Part shown: piece after piece, positions 12,149 to 22,629 of the stretch | How the letters are laid out: every line of letters starts with the position of its first letter | How positions within the stretch are numbered: the stretch's first letter is position 1 | Assembly: GCA_035772405.1 (NCBI GenBank) | Contig: JAYKKM010000005.1 | Coordinates: 1-64,000, forward strand | Reading direction: 5' to 3' | Origin: Chrysogorgia sp. JL179-B06 | Lineage: Eukaryota; Cnidaria; Anthozoa; Scleralcyonacea; Chrysogorgiidae | DNA: 64,000 nucleotides | The notes under the pieces: generated by a model | Told to the model about the DNA's origin: nothing | Seen by the model: only the letters and a program-made list of their open reading frames with translations | Database searches by the model: none | Translations under genes and position numbers: made by a program

Positions 12149-13597
12149 TTTGGCGAACTTGCGTGCTACTTGACTTTCAGGTAATGCTTCATTGCTTCGA
12201 ACTGTTTGGGTAAACCGATGTTGAATGGCACGGCCCTCCAAAACTAAGCAATTCAGTCCAGCTTACAGAAAACTAAGCAATTCTCCAGTTTACTAGCAAT
12301 TCTCCAGCTTACATATTTTGATGGATTGAATATGTATTGCCGCCGACCATTGATTGTCTGGTCTGACTAACCAGAGTACTTTATTAACTGAAAATATTTT
12401 TTTATCATTGCACCCGTTCAGTAACCCAATTCCATCCCCACCCTTCACAATTAAATAAAAAATAATCTTGAAAAAATTTCCTTATCACCGGGTCTTTTTA
12501 AACCTGTTGATGCGATGAGAAACATATATTTTTTGGCCCAAAATATGTAAAATATGTAAGGGAGAATGAACGCGAGTGATTTATGGAATTTAGTGTTCAG
12601 ATTTCTATATATAACGCGAAGGACGTCGCTAACTCATTGCATAAATAACAAACGTAAACTGACAGCAACTTGAGTTTTGAACGTATTAAACATTGTTTAC
12701 AGTGCACTCTCTCATGATTTCATTCGTCGGGATATGATCTGTACGTCTGTTTTCAGTTCGGAAAGTTTCTGCAACTGAATAATTTTATTTACTCGAGCAA
12801 TGTCTTCGCAATGCTATGACTAAAATATTTTAAAGTTTGATTTTGCAAATACTAAAAACAAATACCAAGCTTTTGAAGCCCGAAGGTGAAAATGACTCAT
12901 CGTTTCAGTTTCAGCTCCATATTATTTTTCCCTTTCCATTTTATTTATTTTCCTTTCCATTTTACTTTCTTTATATTCACTGATAAAATTAACTTCCCAA
13001 ATGGAACTATTATTCATAGCCAAAATTCTTATTTATTTCGATCCCTTTCTCGTGCGCATGAGGCCCATAAATTACAATACGTAATATAATACCATCGAGT
13101 GAGGAGTTAGCCTACGTGAAATTTGAATTTTGAAAAACACAGGACTATGAAACCAGCGCCGTTAATCGTGTTCTGTGACGTAGCTACTATAAGGAATTTT
13201 TATAGTAGACCATGCATGATTGGGCGCTTAGAAAAATTTAGTTAATACGTGATATTCAATTGGTTAAGAACTACTTCCGTTCTCAATGTTTGTTTTTTAC
13301 CACGGCACGAAGACAGTTTCTCAGCCGCCTTAACGTATTCTTTGGTAAACGAGACTATTGAAAGAGTTTGCTAAAACTTTCGAAGGATGACTGTTTATAG
13401 TCGGCATAATTTTGGTTCGAGGATGATCAAACAGTCGAAGAGATGCGGGAATTGAATTGTTAATCATACATATTTCCAGGGTAGCCGTCGAGTGCCGATT
13501 ACAACTGTTTCGTTTTAGCTTTTCAGCTTGTCCTATTTGTCTACTAGAACTTTTCATATGATTTCTTAAACTTTTAGTGAATACTCGTTAGTTGCTA
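12149..13597. other. Non-coding stretch, nothing assigned
   Basis: AT-rich. Open frames at 12886-13089 (+) and 13330-13557 (-) are low complexity or unrecognisable and are not called. Confidence 0.4.
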
Positions 13598-13816
13598 TAA
13601 GCATAGACTTGCTCCAATTGTTTCGGGTTTGTTTAAAGACGTGTTTGTTTGAGAATACGGGTTTGTTTCGAGACAGGTTCTTTTCAAAACCTTGAAACAA
13701 ACCGTCCTCTGAAACCAAACCACTCTCGAAATAAATCCGCGTCTTCTCGAAACAAACCCGTCTTTAAAATAAACCCGAAACAATCAAGAGGCAGACTTGG
13801 AGCAAGTCTACTATAA
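13598..13816. repeat. Fold-back element with GACTTGCTCCAA ends
   Basis: An imperfect palindrome of about 218 bp. The left end AGACTTGCTCCAA-TTGTTTCGGGTTTGTTT pairs with the right end, AAATAAACCCGAAACAAT ... TTGGAGCAAGTCT. The arms consist of degenerate repeats of a GGGTTTGTTTCGAGAC-like unit in both orientations. The right arm holds about 12 extra bases (CAAGAGGCAGAC). A small MITE or hairpin repeat; no coding. Confidence 0.6.
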
Positions 13817-14111
13817 GGCATAAATTGACAATCTATAAGCATTTCGAATAATCGGCATAAATTACAGAACACACAATTTGGCTCTGATGCACAGACGCTA
13901 CTTAGCGCCTCCTTTTTGCGCCCGCGAGCGTCTGTACGCAGGCTAGTGAGGGGTGTGCGCACACGTATTTCTAGTTTATATTCCCTATATATTCAACCCC
14001 ATGATGTTTTTCCCTGTGCTTCAGCCAACGCCACTTTGACCGATCAGCACTAATTATGAACGCTATTTGGACCGAGTGCCTTTGACCATTTTCTAAGGGT
14101 TATGATTTATG

Positions 14112-14193
14112 GATTTAGTGTCTCAAGCATTAGATCGAAAGGTAGGAAAGCCCCAGTGGCTTTCTATCTAATGTGAGGAACGCTAAATCACAC
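14112..14193. repeat. Short fold-back (hairpin) repeat
   Basis: The left arm GATTTAGTGTCTCAAGCATTAGATCGAAA pairs imperfectly with the right arm TTCTATCTAATGTGAGGAACGCTAAATC. An inner perfect stem GAAAGCC/GGCTTTC surrounds CCAGT. It resembles a tiny MITE. Confidence 0.5.
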
Positions 14194-14609
14194 AAATTGT
14201 TCCTTCTCTAACTGTTTTGGCAGGAACGACGAAGAAATGAAAACATCAATATTGCTGCAAAATTTGACTTGAGTTTATTAAATTCATTAGTATTCACTAT
14301 ATAGAGTCCACTACTAAGATGTTTTATTTCCTTTTGTCTTGAAGGCCTTATTAGTATTCCTGAATAGGGAATGGTAGGAAATGACCAACTTAGGGGATAC
14401 TAATCAGTAACTATGAGATTATAGAGCAATATTATACCTCAATTGTAAATTGTCCAATCAGAGAGTTAGATTTGTACCACGTGACCTGTCAATTTATCAT
14501 AGAATTACAACCCTATTCGTGGTATTCGAGCTCGCTCCGCTGTGGCGGGAAATATTTTAGTGAGTACCCCGCTGTGCATGCGATTTCAAGTTCGAATAGT
14601 CTGTCAACA

Positions 14610-14667
14610 ATGGCGGAACAAGAAGATGTTTCAAAGACGTTCGAAGACAGTATTCAAGATTGTTGCG
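14610..14667 (+). CDS. SAMD9-like gene, exon 1
   Basis: A good start context (CAACAATGG) opens a 19-codon exon (MAEQEDVSKTFEDSIQ...) that ends in phase 1 at G|GTATAA. The exon itself is not recognisable. It is included because its phase and direction fit exon 2 exactly (leftover G plus CC gives Ala) and because no other start is available upstream of the SAMD9-like coding exons. The donor is weaker than consensus. The true start could lie elsewhere. Confidence 0.4.
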
Positions 14668-14897
14668 GTATAATATATAATTTATAGGGATATATCATCC
14701 CTCGCGCGAGGTATATAATCATCACTCGGTGTAATATTTCGTCGAATTCCCCTCGCTCCGGGTTTATCAATGATAATTGTAATTCTGAACGCTGCAGATT
14801 GGCCGAGCGTTTTTGACAATTTTATAAATTAAATTTAGAGTACATGTGGTTTTTTTCGGTGTGTTGAACAATGTTCTTCAAATTTCCTTTTCTATAG

Positions 14898-15171
14898 CCA
14901 CTGACATAAATGAAAATATCCACGACGTTTTAACGGTTGAAAGGCGTATACCAAGTAATTTACAACATGAAAAGTTGGAGAAACCAACAAATTCAAATCC
15001 TATTCCCGAGGACGCTGTCCCATCATTAAATTCAAAGCAACCAACAACTAGTATAACAGATCCTCCAGGAAAATCATCCTCCAAACAGAAGAATAAATTG
15101 TCAGCCACGCGAGAAGAAGCCCGACGATGCAATGAAAACGACTGATATCTCTGAAGTTACGAAGCCTACTT
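14898..15171 (+). CDS. SAMD9-like gene, exon 2 (one frame shift)
   Basis: The acceptor TTTTCTATAG precedes a hydrophilic linker exon rich in Ser, Pro, Lys and Asn (TDINENIHDVLTVERRIP, then KSSSKQKNKLS). The donor is strong (CTT|GTAAGTAT). The start is in phase with exon 1, while the 3' end is in phase with exon 3 only in another frame. One base must therefore be missing or extra near 15100-15120 (GCGAGAAGAAGCCCG). This could be a sequencing indel or a real lesion. The region corresponds to the disordered linker ahead of the AlbA_2 domain. Confidence 0.5.
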
Positions 15172-15210
15172 GTAAGTATCGCTTTTTAAAAGCTTGTATA
15201 AATCAGTTAA

Positions 15211-15690
15211 TCAAATTTTCCTCGCATGGTATATTTTAAAGCCAATTGAATTCAAAGGTTTAGGATTAATAAAAGGAAATCCGCTACATTTCGTTACCGC
15301 ACCGATTTTTGGTTGAACCTTATCGCACGTGAACAAATCGCGCCTCCAGTTCCTGGCCATAACTGTTTTTGCTGCTGCATTAGCCTGAGCACCTGGCTCA
15401 CTTCTATTCCACCAAGATCCTCGGCGTATTTTAGTAGGTAACTCCTTCCACCGCCTTCCTTGTTCGCCATGAACATGCTGATTTTCTGCCATGAGTCATT
15501 TCTCATTCTGGTAACATGGCCGGCGTAGAGCAGCTGCTGCTTTTTTATGTATTCCGCTAGGGGTGGTGTTCTGCATGTAATTCTGAAAAGCTCTGTGTTT
15601 GAGATTTTAAGCGCAAAGTCGGATTCGTCATCGGGATTTTTGCGGGCGTAGCCTCCTCTGATCATTTGTCGGATCATGCGATTTCACGTA
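15211..15690 (-). pseudogene. LINE C-terminal fragment in intron 2
   Basis: The minus-strand frame 15294-15677 (ISNTELFRITCRTPPLAEY, KKQQLLYAGHVTRM) is a typical end of a LINE polyprotein downstream of the reverse transcriptase. A second overlapping frame covers the 3' part. It is 5' truncated and shifted, and sits antisense in intron 2 of the SAMD9-like gene. Confidence 0.6.
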
Positions 15691-15735
15691 ATATATCATG
15701 TATATTTCAGTAAAACATCTTTGCCTTTTCAATAG

Positions 15736-16242
15736 GTTCTCGCAAGCCATTTGAAAAAGAAGTAGGATGTTTTCAGTATACCAAAGGAAGCATATTTATG
15801 GTGGAAGAGAATCGAGAGATCGAATTTAAAGCACTTACAAATGAAACTCCAGAAAAGCTGCCATGGAAAATTATGGAAAAAGCCAGACTTTTTTATTTGT
15901 GGTATTCTAAATGCAGGAGGAGAAGGGACGATTTATTTTGGTATAGGAGATCGTACGACACGACGAATAATTTTACCCGTGGTGAGATCATTGGTCTTGA
16001 GGTGGAAGGATTAAGAGATGAAATCAGCAAAGCCTTTCAGAGTACTTTGGACGATCACATCAAAAGTGATGACGGGATGATGAAAAAAGGTGGAGATATG
16101 AACTGCGTCAACATTTATTTCGTCCCCGTTGAAGAATCTGGAGAGCGAACAGGTCGTTACGTGATTGAAATAGAAGTCAAGCGAGATTGGAAATTTTGTA
16201 AGGAGAACGTATACTACGTTCGACCATGGACCGAGAAACGAG
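15736..16242 (+). CDS. SAMD9L: SAMD9-like gene, exon 3: AlbA_2/Schlafen-like domain
   Basis: The acceptor TTTTCAATAG and donor G|GTAAGAT bound an exon of 507 nt. It encodes the SAMD9-type AlbA_2 (Schlafen-core-like) nucleic-acid-binding domain: FQYTKGSIF, EIEFKALTNE, then RGEIIGLEVEGLRDEI, and VNIYFVPVEE...RYVIEIEV...ENVYYVRPW. In vertebrate SAMD9 this domain binds nucleic acid and is linked to tRNA cleavage and translational arrest. From about 15889 to 15975 the open frame gives nonsense, whereas the next frame gives the expected GGEGTIYFGIGD core. Two compensating indels are implied, the first probably in the T6 run at 15889-15894. The exon ends in phase 1 and joins exon 4 (43634) across a 27.4-kb intron. 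Confidence 0.75.
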
Positions 16243-17029
16243 GTAAGATAAATATTTGAACATTTAAAGCTATATAGATCATATGATTTCCAGAAGAGCC
16301 AATTCAGCTTTGGCTGCGAGACTGCTTAGAGATCTGATCGCTGTAATGTTAGATGCATTGCTATCACGCGTGTTTGTTAGGTTTGTTTGTTTGTTAGCTT
16401 TCGGAGCCATTAAAAACGCAGAAGAACTCGTTCTCAGGCTCTACTCAATGGTACGCGTTTTCGAGACGACGCCATCTTGTTTCGCATTCAAGGAGCGATA
16501 TGGGAATTCAACGGATTACAAGTTTCATTTTGATAAGTATTTTGAACATGAAATTCACTGAATTTACAAGTGTGATGTACCACAGTTTTCGTAAGTTGTA
16601 CGAAGCCGCCACTGAGGCCGTCGAAACGTCAGTCACCAACAATAGTCCTTTCTCGAGACTACAACAACCTGGACGATCAACTTCACACTATCAATGATAC
16701 TCCTAAGTTCAAACCATTTACTTTATACGAACTACGAAGTCAGGTAAACATTTATTTTTTAATTTCCAAGATCTCTTTCCTAATACATTGAGTTAAGATA
16801 ATTTTGTCTTATATTTTATTTTTAATATCGATTAGGCTGTATCAATGTCACCTTATTATCATGTAAAATTTCTGAAGATACAGTTTATAATATTTTTGCA
16901 CTATTATGTTTTGTAGATTTTAACACAACAGTATCAAACCATTAGCAGTTGGACATTGGTAACAAACACCACTGCAGTAAATAGAAACAAATCATCATCA
17001 TCATCATCATCATCAGAATCTAATTGTTT

Positions 17030-17280
17030 TTAATTGCAGGCAAATTCTCCCCCAAAAGTAAGTTTAATATGACAATAGTCCTTTTTCCATGTGACATGTC
17101 ACATGGACATAAACATTCACGCCATATGCAATAACATTTTGAATTGTCAAAGATTTTTGGTGAAATATCATTCCAACTCAAAATACCTACTGTCCAATAT
17201 TCTATGGTGTGGATGCTGTGGAAAAAGGACTATTGTCACATTAAACTTACTTTTGGGGGAGAATTTACCCTGCAATTAAA
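17030..17280. repeat. Inverted duplication inside PLE 1
   Basis: TTGCAGGCAAATTCTCCCCC... at about 17034-17092 is repeated in reverse complement at 17215-17278 (...GGGGGAGAATTTACCCTGCAA). The shared core AAGTAAGTTTAAT..GACAATAGTCC occurs in both. The duplicated part codes for a piece of the PLE reverse transcriptase (LTFGGEF), so the PLE copy begins with a folded-back segment of itself. Confidence 0.65.
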
Positions 17281-17362
17281 ACAATTAGATAATAGTTATG
17301 TATATCAACAGGTTTTTGGCACAGCCATGGGTTCACCCGTTTCTGCTGTGATTGCTAATTTA

Positions 17363-18407
17363 GGCCTGGTTTAGACGTCGAAGTTCCGTCGCATTTAATG
17401 CGTCGCATTTAATGCGCCCGTCGCATTTAATGCGTCGCATTTAATGCGTCGTCTATAATGCGACGCACTTAATGCGACGGAAGTGGTAACTTTTCAATTT
17501 AGACGTCGAAGTTGCGTCGCATTTAATGCGACACCTGAAATATGACACCAGAAATTAAGGTTTTTTCATCTCAACGAGTAAAAACTATGGTGCGCTTCGA
17601 GTAATCGTTCTAAACCAACTTTGACAAACTAGAAGAAATTGCTCTTTTCTTTTGTCAATGGGGTCTTCTGCTTCTGGGTTTTCATGCTCAGTCTGACTGA
17701 TCTGATCACCTTCACCAATTATGGTCTGCCCTGGCTGAACGCCGCAACTTTACAGTCTATTTTTTCAACGCTTTTGTTTGCTTTACAAACGGAATGCCAC
17801 AACGAATACAACAATATTTTGTCTTATAAGCACGTACTGTACATAACAAGTCATGAGATAGAAAGGTCGGTGTACGGCCAAATACCCAATAACGATAACG
17901 GAATACGTATATATGATCTAACGTTTCGAGCGAAGGACCGAGGCTCGCCGAGGCTATGAAGGCCCTTCTCTGACGAAGGATCTTCGCTGCAAACGTTAGA
18001 CCATACGTATTCCATTATTTGGTAGTAAATTGACCTTTCTATCTCTCGATTTGTATTTCTACACTGTCTCCGCACCACACTACTTTAATAATCCACATTG
18101 AAAATGAAGTTCGTGGATCCCACGAAGCACGCCACGCAGCATAAAATGTGGTTTTATAGGATAATGAGGGATAGCAAAATGAATTATACTAATTTATGCA
18201 TTTTATGCGACGCATTAAATGCGACGGAAATTCGACGTCTAAATCAACGTCGCATTTCCGTCGAATTATGCGACGAGGCTCGTCGCATAATTCGACAGCG
18301 TCGCATTAAATGCGACGCGTCGAATAAAATCAGTTTAGACGTCGCATTTCCGTCGAATAAAATAGGTCGCATTAAATGCGACGGAACTTCGACGTCTAAA
18401 CCAGGCC
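17363..18407. mobile_element. Harbinger-type non-autonomous transposon inserted in PLE 1
   Basis: A 1,045-bp element whose ends are inverted repeats of about 40 bp (left GGCCTGGTTTAGACGTCG). It is flanked by a 3-bp TTA duplication (17360-17362 and 18408-18410). Joining the flanks after removing one TTA restores the PLE reading A-N-L-V-M-E-D without a gap, which proves the insertion. TTA/TWA duplications and GGCC-type ends fit PIF/Harbinger. Both subterminal regions carry many copies of the 15-mer GTCGCATTTAATGCG or its complement. The middle (about 17850-18055) is a separate fold-back. Small open frames inside have no recognisable content and no transposase is present. Confidence 0.85.
17850..18055. 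repeat. Fold-back core with decayed hammerhead-like motif
   Basis: Inside the Harbinger-type element, GAGATAGAAAGGTC...GGAATACGT...CTAACGTTT is mirrored by AAACGTTAG...ACGTATTCC...GACCTTTCTATCTC. Near the centre, CTGACGA followed by a partial stem and GCAAACGTTAGA resembles the PLE hammerhead core with one extra base in GAAA. This suggests that a PLE-terminus-derived palindrome was captured by the transposon. Confidence 0.5.
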
Positions 18408-18769
18408 TTAGTGATGGAAGACATTGAACAAAGAGCATTAGCGTCCGCGCCAGTGAAGCCTTTGTTTTGGAAACGATACGTCGATGATGTCATTTCCGCG
18501 GTTTCCAAAAATGAAGTGGAAATTTTTTTGAACCACTTGAACTCAATAGAGCCTTCAATTCGATTCACAGTAGAACGTGAAAAGAATGATTGTTTATCGT
18601 TTTTGGATTCAGTTGTCAAACGAACAGACCACGGGAAATTAGAAACTGCTGTATATCGAAAACCAACACACACTGACAAATATCTATCATTTGATTCTCA
18701 CCACCCCATATGCCGTAAGAAGTCCGTTCCTAGAACTTTGTTTTTGAGAGCTCAAGGCATACCATCTAT

Positions 18770-18853
18770 ATACCCTAAATAGTGTCCCCAATTAGTTTGT
18801 CAAAAGCTAAACACCACACTGAAATAAAGTTTTATTATTATTATTATTATTAT
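18770..18853 (+). mobile_element. Short LINE 3'-end insertion with (TTA)n tail
   Basis: About 70-80 bp with AATAAAG followed by a (TTA)n run interrupts the PLE coding sequence. Upstream reads RAQGIPS and, directly after the tail, the PLE frame resumes with SDSRESERKHVFDAL. A tail-only insertion of a CR1/L2-type LINE is the simplest reading. Confidence 0.55.
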
Positions 18854-19337
18854 TCCGATTCAAGGGAAAGTGAGCGAAAACATGTATTCGACGCTTTAAA
18901 GGCAAACTTATCCTAATGATTTTCTGAAAAACTGTTCAAACCCGCAGTTACTCCACCACGTACAAACTCTGAGAACGAAAGTTCGGTGATGGGTTTTGCG
19001 GTTGCTCCGTATATTCAAGGGGTTACGGAACCAATAAAAAGAATCTTAGGTAGTTTCAACGTAAAAGTAGCTCAAAAACCTTTCTTGACGTTGGGTCATA
19101 TTTTCGCCAAACCTAAGGATCGTATTGCGAAGGAACAGAGGAAAGACGCTATTTATTCCATTCCGTGCAATGACTGCATGTGATCAGGAGTACATCGGTC
19201 AGACTAAACGTCAGTTTCGCACGCGTCTGAAAGAACATCAAAAGGCTGTTTTCTTTTCAAAAAAGGAAAATTATGCTTTGTCGGAACACGCGTGTGTAAC
19301 CTACCACGAGATTGCGTGGGAAAATTCCAAAATTATA

Positions 19338-19930
19338 ATAATAATAATAATGATGGTTTATTAAATCACATAATGGTGCCCAAAGGCAAAATACAATGTG
19401 CTTACAACTTTGGTATGAAATTACTCTAAAAATTACAAATATAATACAACTATGGGACTGGGATTACAAGAAAGTTTAAATTGGTAGATATAATACATGT
19501 TCAATTGAATAGAAATCAATGTTGAAACTACGTGTTCTATTTACATTGAGAGACTATAGGCCATGGCGGGAAAGAAGCTTCTCTTTAAACGTTCCGTGCG
19601 ACACTTTGTAATGTAACACTGTTAATGTTCCGTAAACCATATGGCTGGCATTGAGCGCGCAAGGGAGGTAACAAGCGATTGCAACCGCGACTCAGGGTGG
19701 TCACTAATGTTATTCCATACCCGCAAACACAGTTCGTCTCTTCTGACATCGAGTCGAGCGCAGCAGGTTAGATCAAGGGCATCATTGTAATCGATATCAG
19801 GGAACAGGATTCGGAATGCTCGTTTTTGGACCTTCAAATCCTATCGTTCAGATAACTTGGTAGGCTTTTTGACCATGTAACGCAACAATACTCGAGTACA
19901 GAGCGTACTAGGGCATAATAGACGTTGATG
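19338..19930 (-). pseudogene. Reversed LINE 3' end
   Basis: An (AAT)n run at 19338-19354 is the 3' tail of a minus-strand LINE. The frame 19622-19837 (MKVQKRAFRILFPDIDY...LRVWNNI) matches the conserved C-terminal end of CR1/L2 ORF2. It is strongly 5' truncated; the upstream limit is unclear (about 19900). The further minus frame 19958-20227 is not recognisable. Confidence 0.6.
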
Positions 19931-20521
19931 AGGTCGCAGGAGGGTGTGCCATGTCTGTTAAAGCCAGGTGAAAACGGTGCTGAGTAATCCAAAACTTTGA
20001 AACCGAAGCTTCAGGTTAGGATCAATCAAAGGCAGGCGATTCACTCTGTTGTAGCTACGTAACTCAGATGACGGGTAGACTATCCTCGAGTTATTTCGTT
20101 TAAAGGTTGTATTCTGGTTGCCTTGAAACAAGCAAGGCCCAGGAAGAGGGTGAACGTCACCGCTGTGAAGAATCTTTTCTTGGCCAGTAGATCGCAGGAT
20201 AAACGGCGGTTCGGGAAGACACATCACAACAATGCCATGCTTTGTCGATTTTCACCACCGCCGATCTAACTCGGTGTAAACGACGAGAATTGACCAGCCT
20301 TTGCTCATATGATAGGACAGGCAGAAAAGCAATGTATTTAGCTGTACGTTGAAAAGGGTTGGCAACTTCTAACTCAATGAAATTAGTTTAAAAAGTTAGA
20401 ATTACGAAGAACCTAACAGAGGCACGTGTGGCCGCCATTAGTTCCCAGTCCGAATAATACCACTAATCCGCGGTACCATCAGAGACGTTGTCTGGAGACT
20501 TCATCATCGGTTCTATGAGGG

Positions 20522-20529
20522 TATAAATA
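20522..20529 (+). promoter_or_regulatory. TATA box upstream of hammerhead-like motif
   Basis: TATAAATA begins 31 nt before the first paired base of the hammerhead-like fold at 20553. The same spacing recurs in two other PLE termini in this window. This would place a Pol II start at or next to the ribozyme. Confidence 0.5.
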
Positions 20530-20552
20530 GGGACCCTAACTTTACAACGATC

Positions 20553-20595
20553 ACCCCTGATGAAGACACTAGACTGGAGTGTCGAAACGTTGGGT
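20553..20595 (+). ncRNA. Hammerhead-ribozyme-like motif (PLE-type, solo)
   Basis: The core is CTGATGA, a 6-bp stem II (GACACT/AGTGTC), GAAA, then C-GTT. Stem I is ACCC (20553-20556) with GGGT (20592-20595). Stem III is collapsed to A-C/G-T with no loop, and predicted cleavage follows GTT. An unpaired A lies between CTGATGA and stem II. Hammerhead motifs are established in Penelope-like elements. No PLE coding sequence is adjacent, so this is a solo terminus or a retrozyme-like repeat. Confidence 0.55.
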
Positions 20596-20807
20596 CATGG
20601 ACAGTAACTTTTAAGTTACGTTCAAAAAACTTTTTAAGGCCAGAGTAGCGTCAAACTATGTCTGATTTATCACCTGGTTGCGTTGGGAAATTATTTGTTA
20701 GTTATCTATTGTTTGAATTCACAAAATTATGCGTTCAGGATGATGCTCAAAATATCTATGTGTATGACATTATTTCTAACATCTAGCAAAACAACCTCCC
20801 TTTATAC

Positions 20808-21215
20808 TGCTGCAATAAGTCCTATACTGCTGTGACAAATCCTATACTGCTGTGACAAATCCTATACTGCTGTGACAAATCCTATACTGTTGCGACAAGT
20901 CCTATACTGCCGCGACAAATCCTATACTGCTGGGACAAGTCCTATACTGCTGCGGCAAGTCCTATACTGCTGCAACAAATCCTATACCCGTACTACTGCT
21001 GCGACAAGACATGTACTGCTGTGACAAGTATTATACTGCTGCGACAAGACCTATACTGCTGCGACAAGTCCTATACTGCTGCAACAAGTCCTATATACTG
21101 CTGCAACAAGTCCTATACTGCTGGGACAAGTGCTATACTGCTTTGACAAATCCTATACTGCTGTGACAAGTCATATACTTCTGCAACAAGTTATACTGCT
21201 GCAACAAGTCCTCAT
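20808..21215. repeat. 20-bp minisatellite, about 20 copies
   Basis: Tandem copies of a 20-mer close to CTGCTGCGACAAGTCCTATA, with variants (GTGACAAAT, GCAACAAGT) and two interrupted units (a CCCGTACTA insertion near 20990 and a TATA duplication near 21095). Non-coding. Confidence 0.85.
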
Positions 21216-22560
21216 ATCAAAGGGGTAAACTGTATGCTGCCTGTTGTCAATGTCATACAAAGTTTGTGTCATACAGTAAAGGAAACCCACATTGCAAAAT
21301 TTGCAAATATTTATTTTAATTAAAAACTATTTTCTGCTGCATATGTGTGTTGACGAACAATCAATGTATGGTTGCTCTTATTATCTTGATGACATTGCTG
21401 GACATCCTGTTCTTCATTTTATACTAATTACAGTGGTAGTACTCAGATAGTTCTTATATCTGAACCAATTTACTTTACCTACTGGATATATAACTGATAA
21501 TGAAATATTGCATTATTACCTGTACTTTGACATTCTTGTAACAAAGTCCTTTAAATAATGTAAATTTATATATAAAATAAATGTTAAAATTTATATTTCC
21601 TGAATTGTTATACTGTACGTCTCACTTGGACAACATAATGTATATATGCACACAATATCCTTTTCGAGTGTTTTTATTTGTAACGTGTTTCAAAAAGTAT
21701 CATTTTCACAGCGTGTTCACCCATAAATGGACGAATTAATGACGTCAATTGATGTGCAAGTCATATCGGCTTTCTACATCTACATGTATTAAGTCCTTTT
21801 CGACATCACGCCAACTATGTAAAACTAAAACGTATGTTTACATTAAAAACATTACGTTATATACGGTAATGGCTAATTAAAAAGTATGTATGGATTAAGA
21901 ATAGTACGTTATAAAATCAACGTTAAAATTATATAGTTAATCAAACCAGAACTAAAGAATCAATAAGTTTAGATTTGAAAGCGTCTAATAAATTTGAAAT
22001 AACTGCGTCTTTCGGTAGCTCGTTCCATTCCTTAATTGTTAAGGAAAAAAAGAAAATTTAAAAACGTCCTTCGAAAACCTTGGGACTCTACCACGTGTCC
22101 CTGTCTCAGTATGGGGAACCGAATGATTACGTCATTGTTTTTATATTTGTAACATTAAATATTTCACATTAGCGACTATACGCATTTGTTCTATACAAAA
22201 TACAGAATATTGAATGTCCGACTTATGTATTTGTTACTATATACTTGTTTCTGGAGTAATTACTGTTCTGACGGTGGATTGGTGAAGTTATACCTAAAAG
22301 TTTAACTTTACCATTTATCCTGTATAAACATTTATCACCAACTACATTTTTTCTCAAAATTTCTCTTGGTTATAAGATGCTTTGTCGCATGCTTTGGTCT
22401 GCACAACGCTCAACAAAACGCAGTCAGGTGAATTATCAGACATATTTAACGCTACATTGACTCAACTTAATATGTCGACGTTTCGTATTATGCTCTAACT
22501 CGCTGAGTTATCTGCCAATAAGAATATAAGATGTACTCTATTCATTGTAAAAAAACAGTT
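21216..22560. other. Non-coding stretch, nothing assigned
   Basis: AT-rich. I see no gene or clear repeat structure. Confidence 0.4.
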
Positions 22561-22562
22561 AC

Positions 22563-22565
22563 TTT

Positions 22566-22629
<64 letters not shown>

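Larger units (their letters stand above)
16590..19337 (+). pseudogene. Penelope-like element 1 (RT plus GIY-YIG), nested and broken
   Basis: A PLE lying inside intron 3 in the same direction as the host gene. Its 5' part (from about 16590) has a decayed hammerhead-like GTCGAAACGTC motif. The reverse transcriptase appears at 17200-17362 and resumes at 18411: GTAMGSPVSAVIANL, RYVDDVISAV, CLSFLDSVV. The connector and a GIY-YIG endonuclease follow at 18986-19340 (LGHIFAKPKDRIA, AIYSIPCNDC, QEYIGQTKRQF) with a frameshift near 19175. PLE proteins copy RNA at nicked targets using this endonuclease. The copy is interrupted by a fold-back (17030-17280), a Harbinger-type element (17363-18407) and a LINE tail (18770-18853). 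Its 3' end abuts an (AAT)n LINE tail at 19338. A short (ATC)n run lies at 16989-17014. Confidence 0.8.

Noticed and set aside
16600..16640. Active hammerhead at the 5' part of PLE 1
   Set aside because: GTCGAAACGTCAGT is present but CTGANGA is incomplete (ACTGAGG), so at most a decayed copy.
18098..18438. Opposed open frames at 18.1-18.4 kb
   Set aside because: They run through GTCGCATTTAATGCG repeats of the Harbinger-type element and its inverted end.
20808..21215. CRISPR-like array
   Set aside because: Units are contiguous 20-mers without spacers, in a eukaryotic context.
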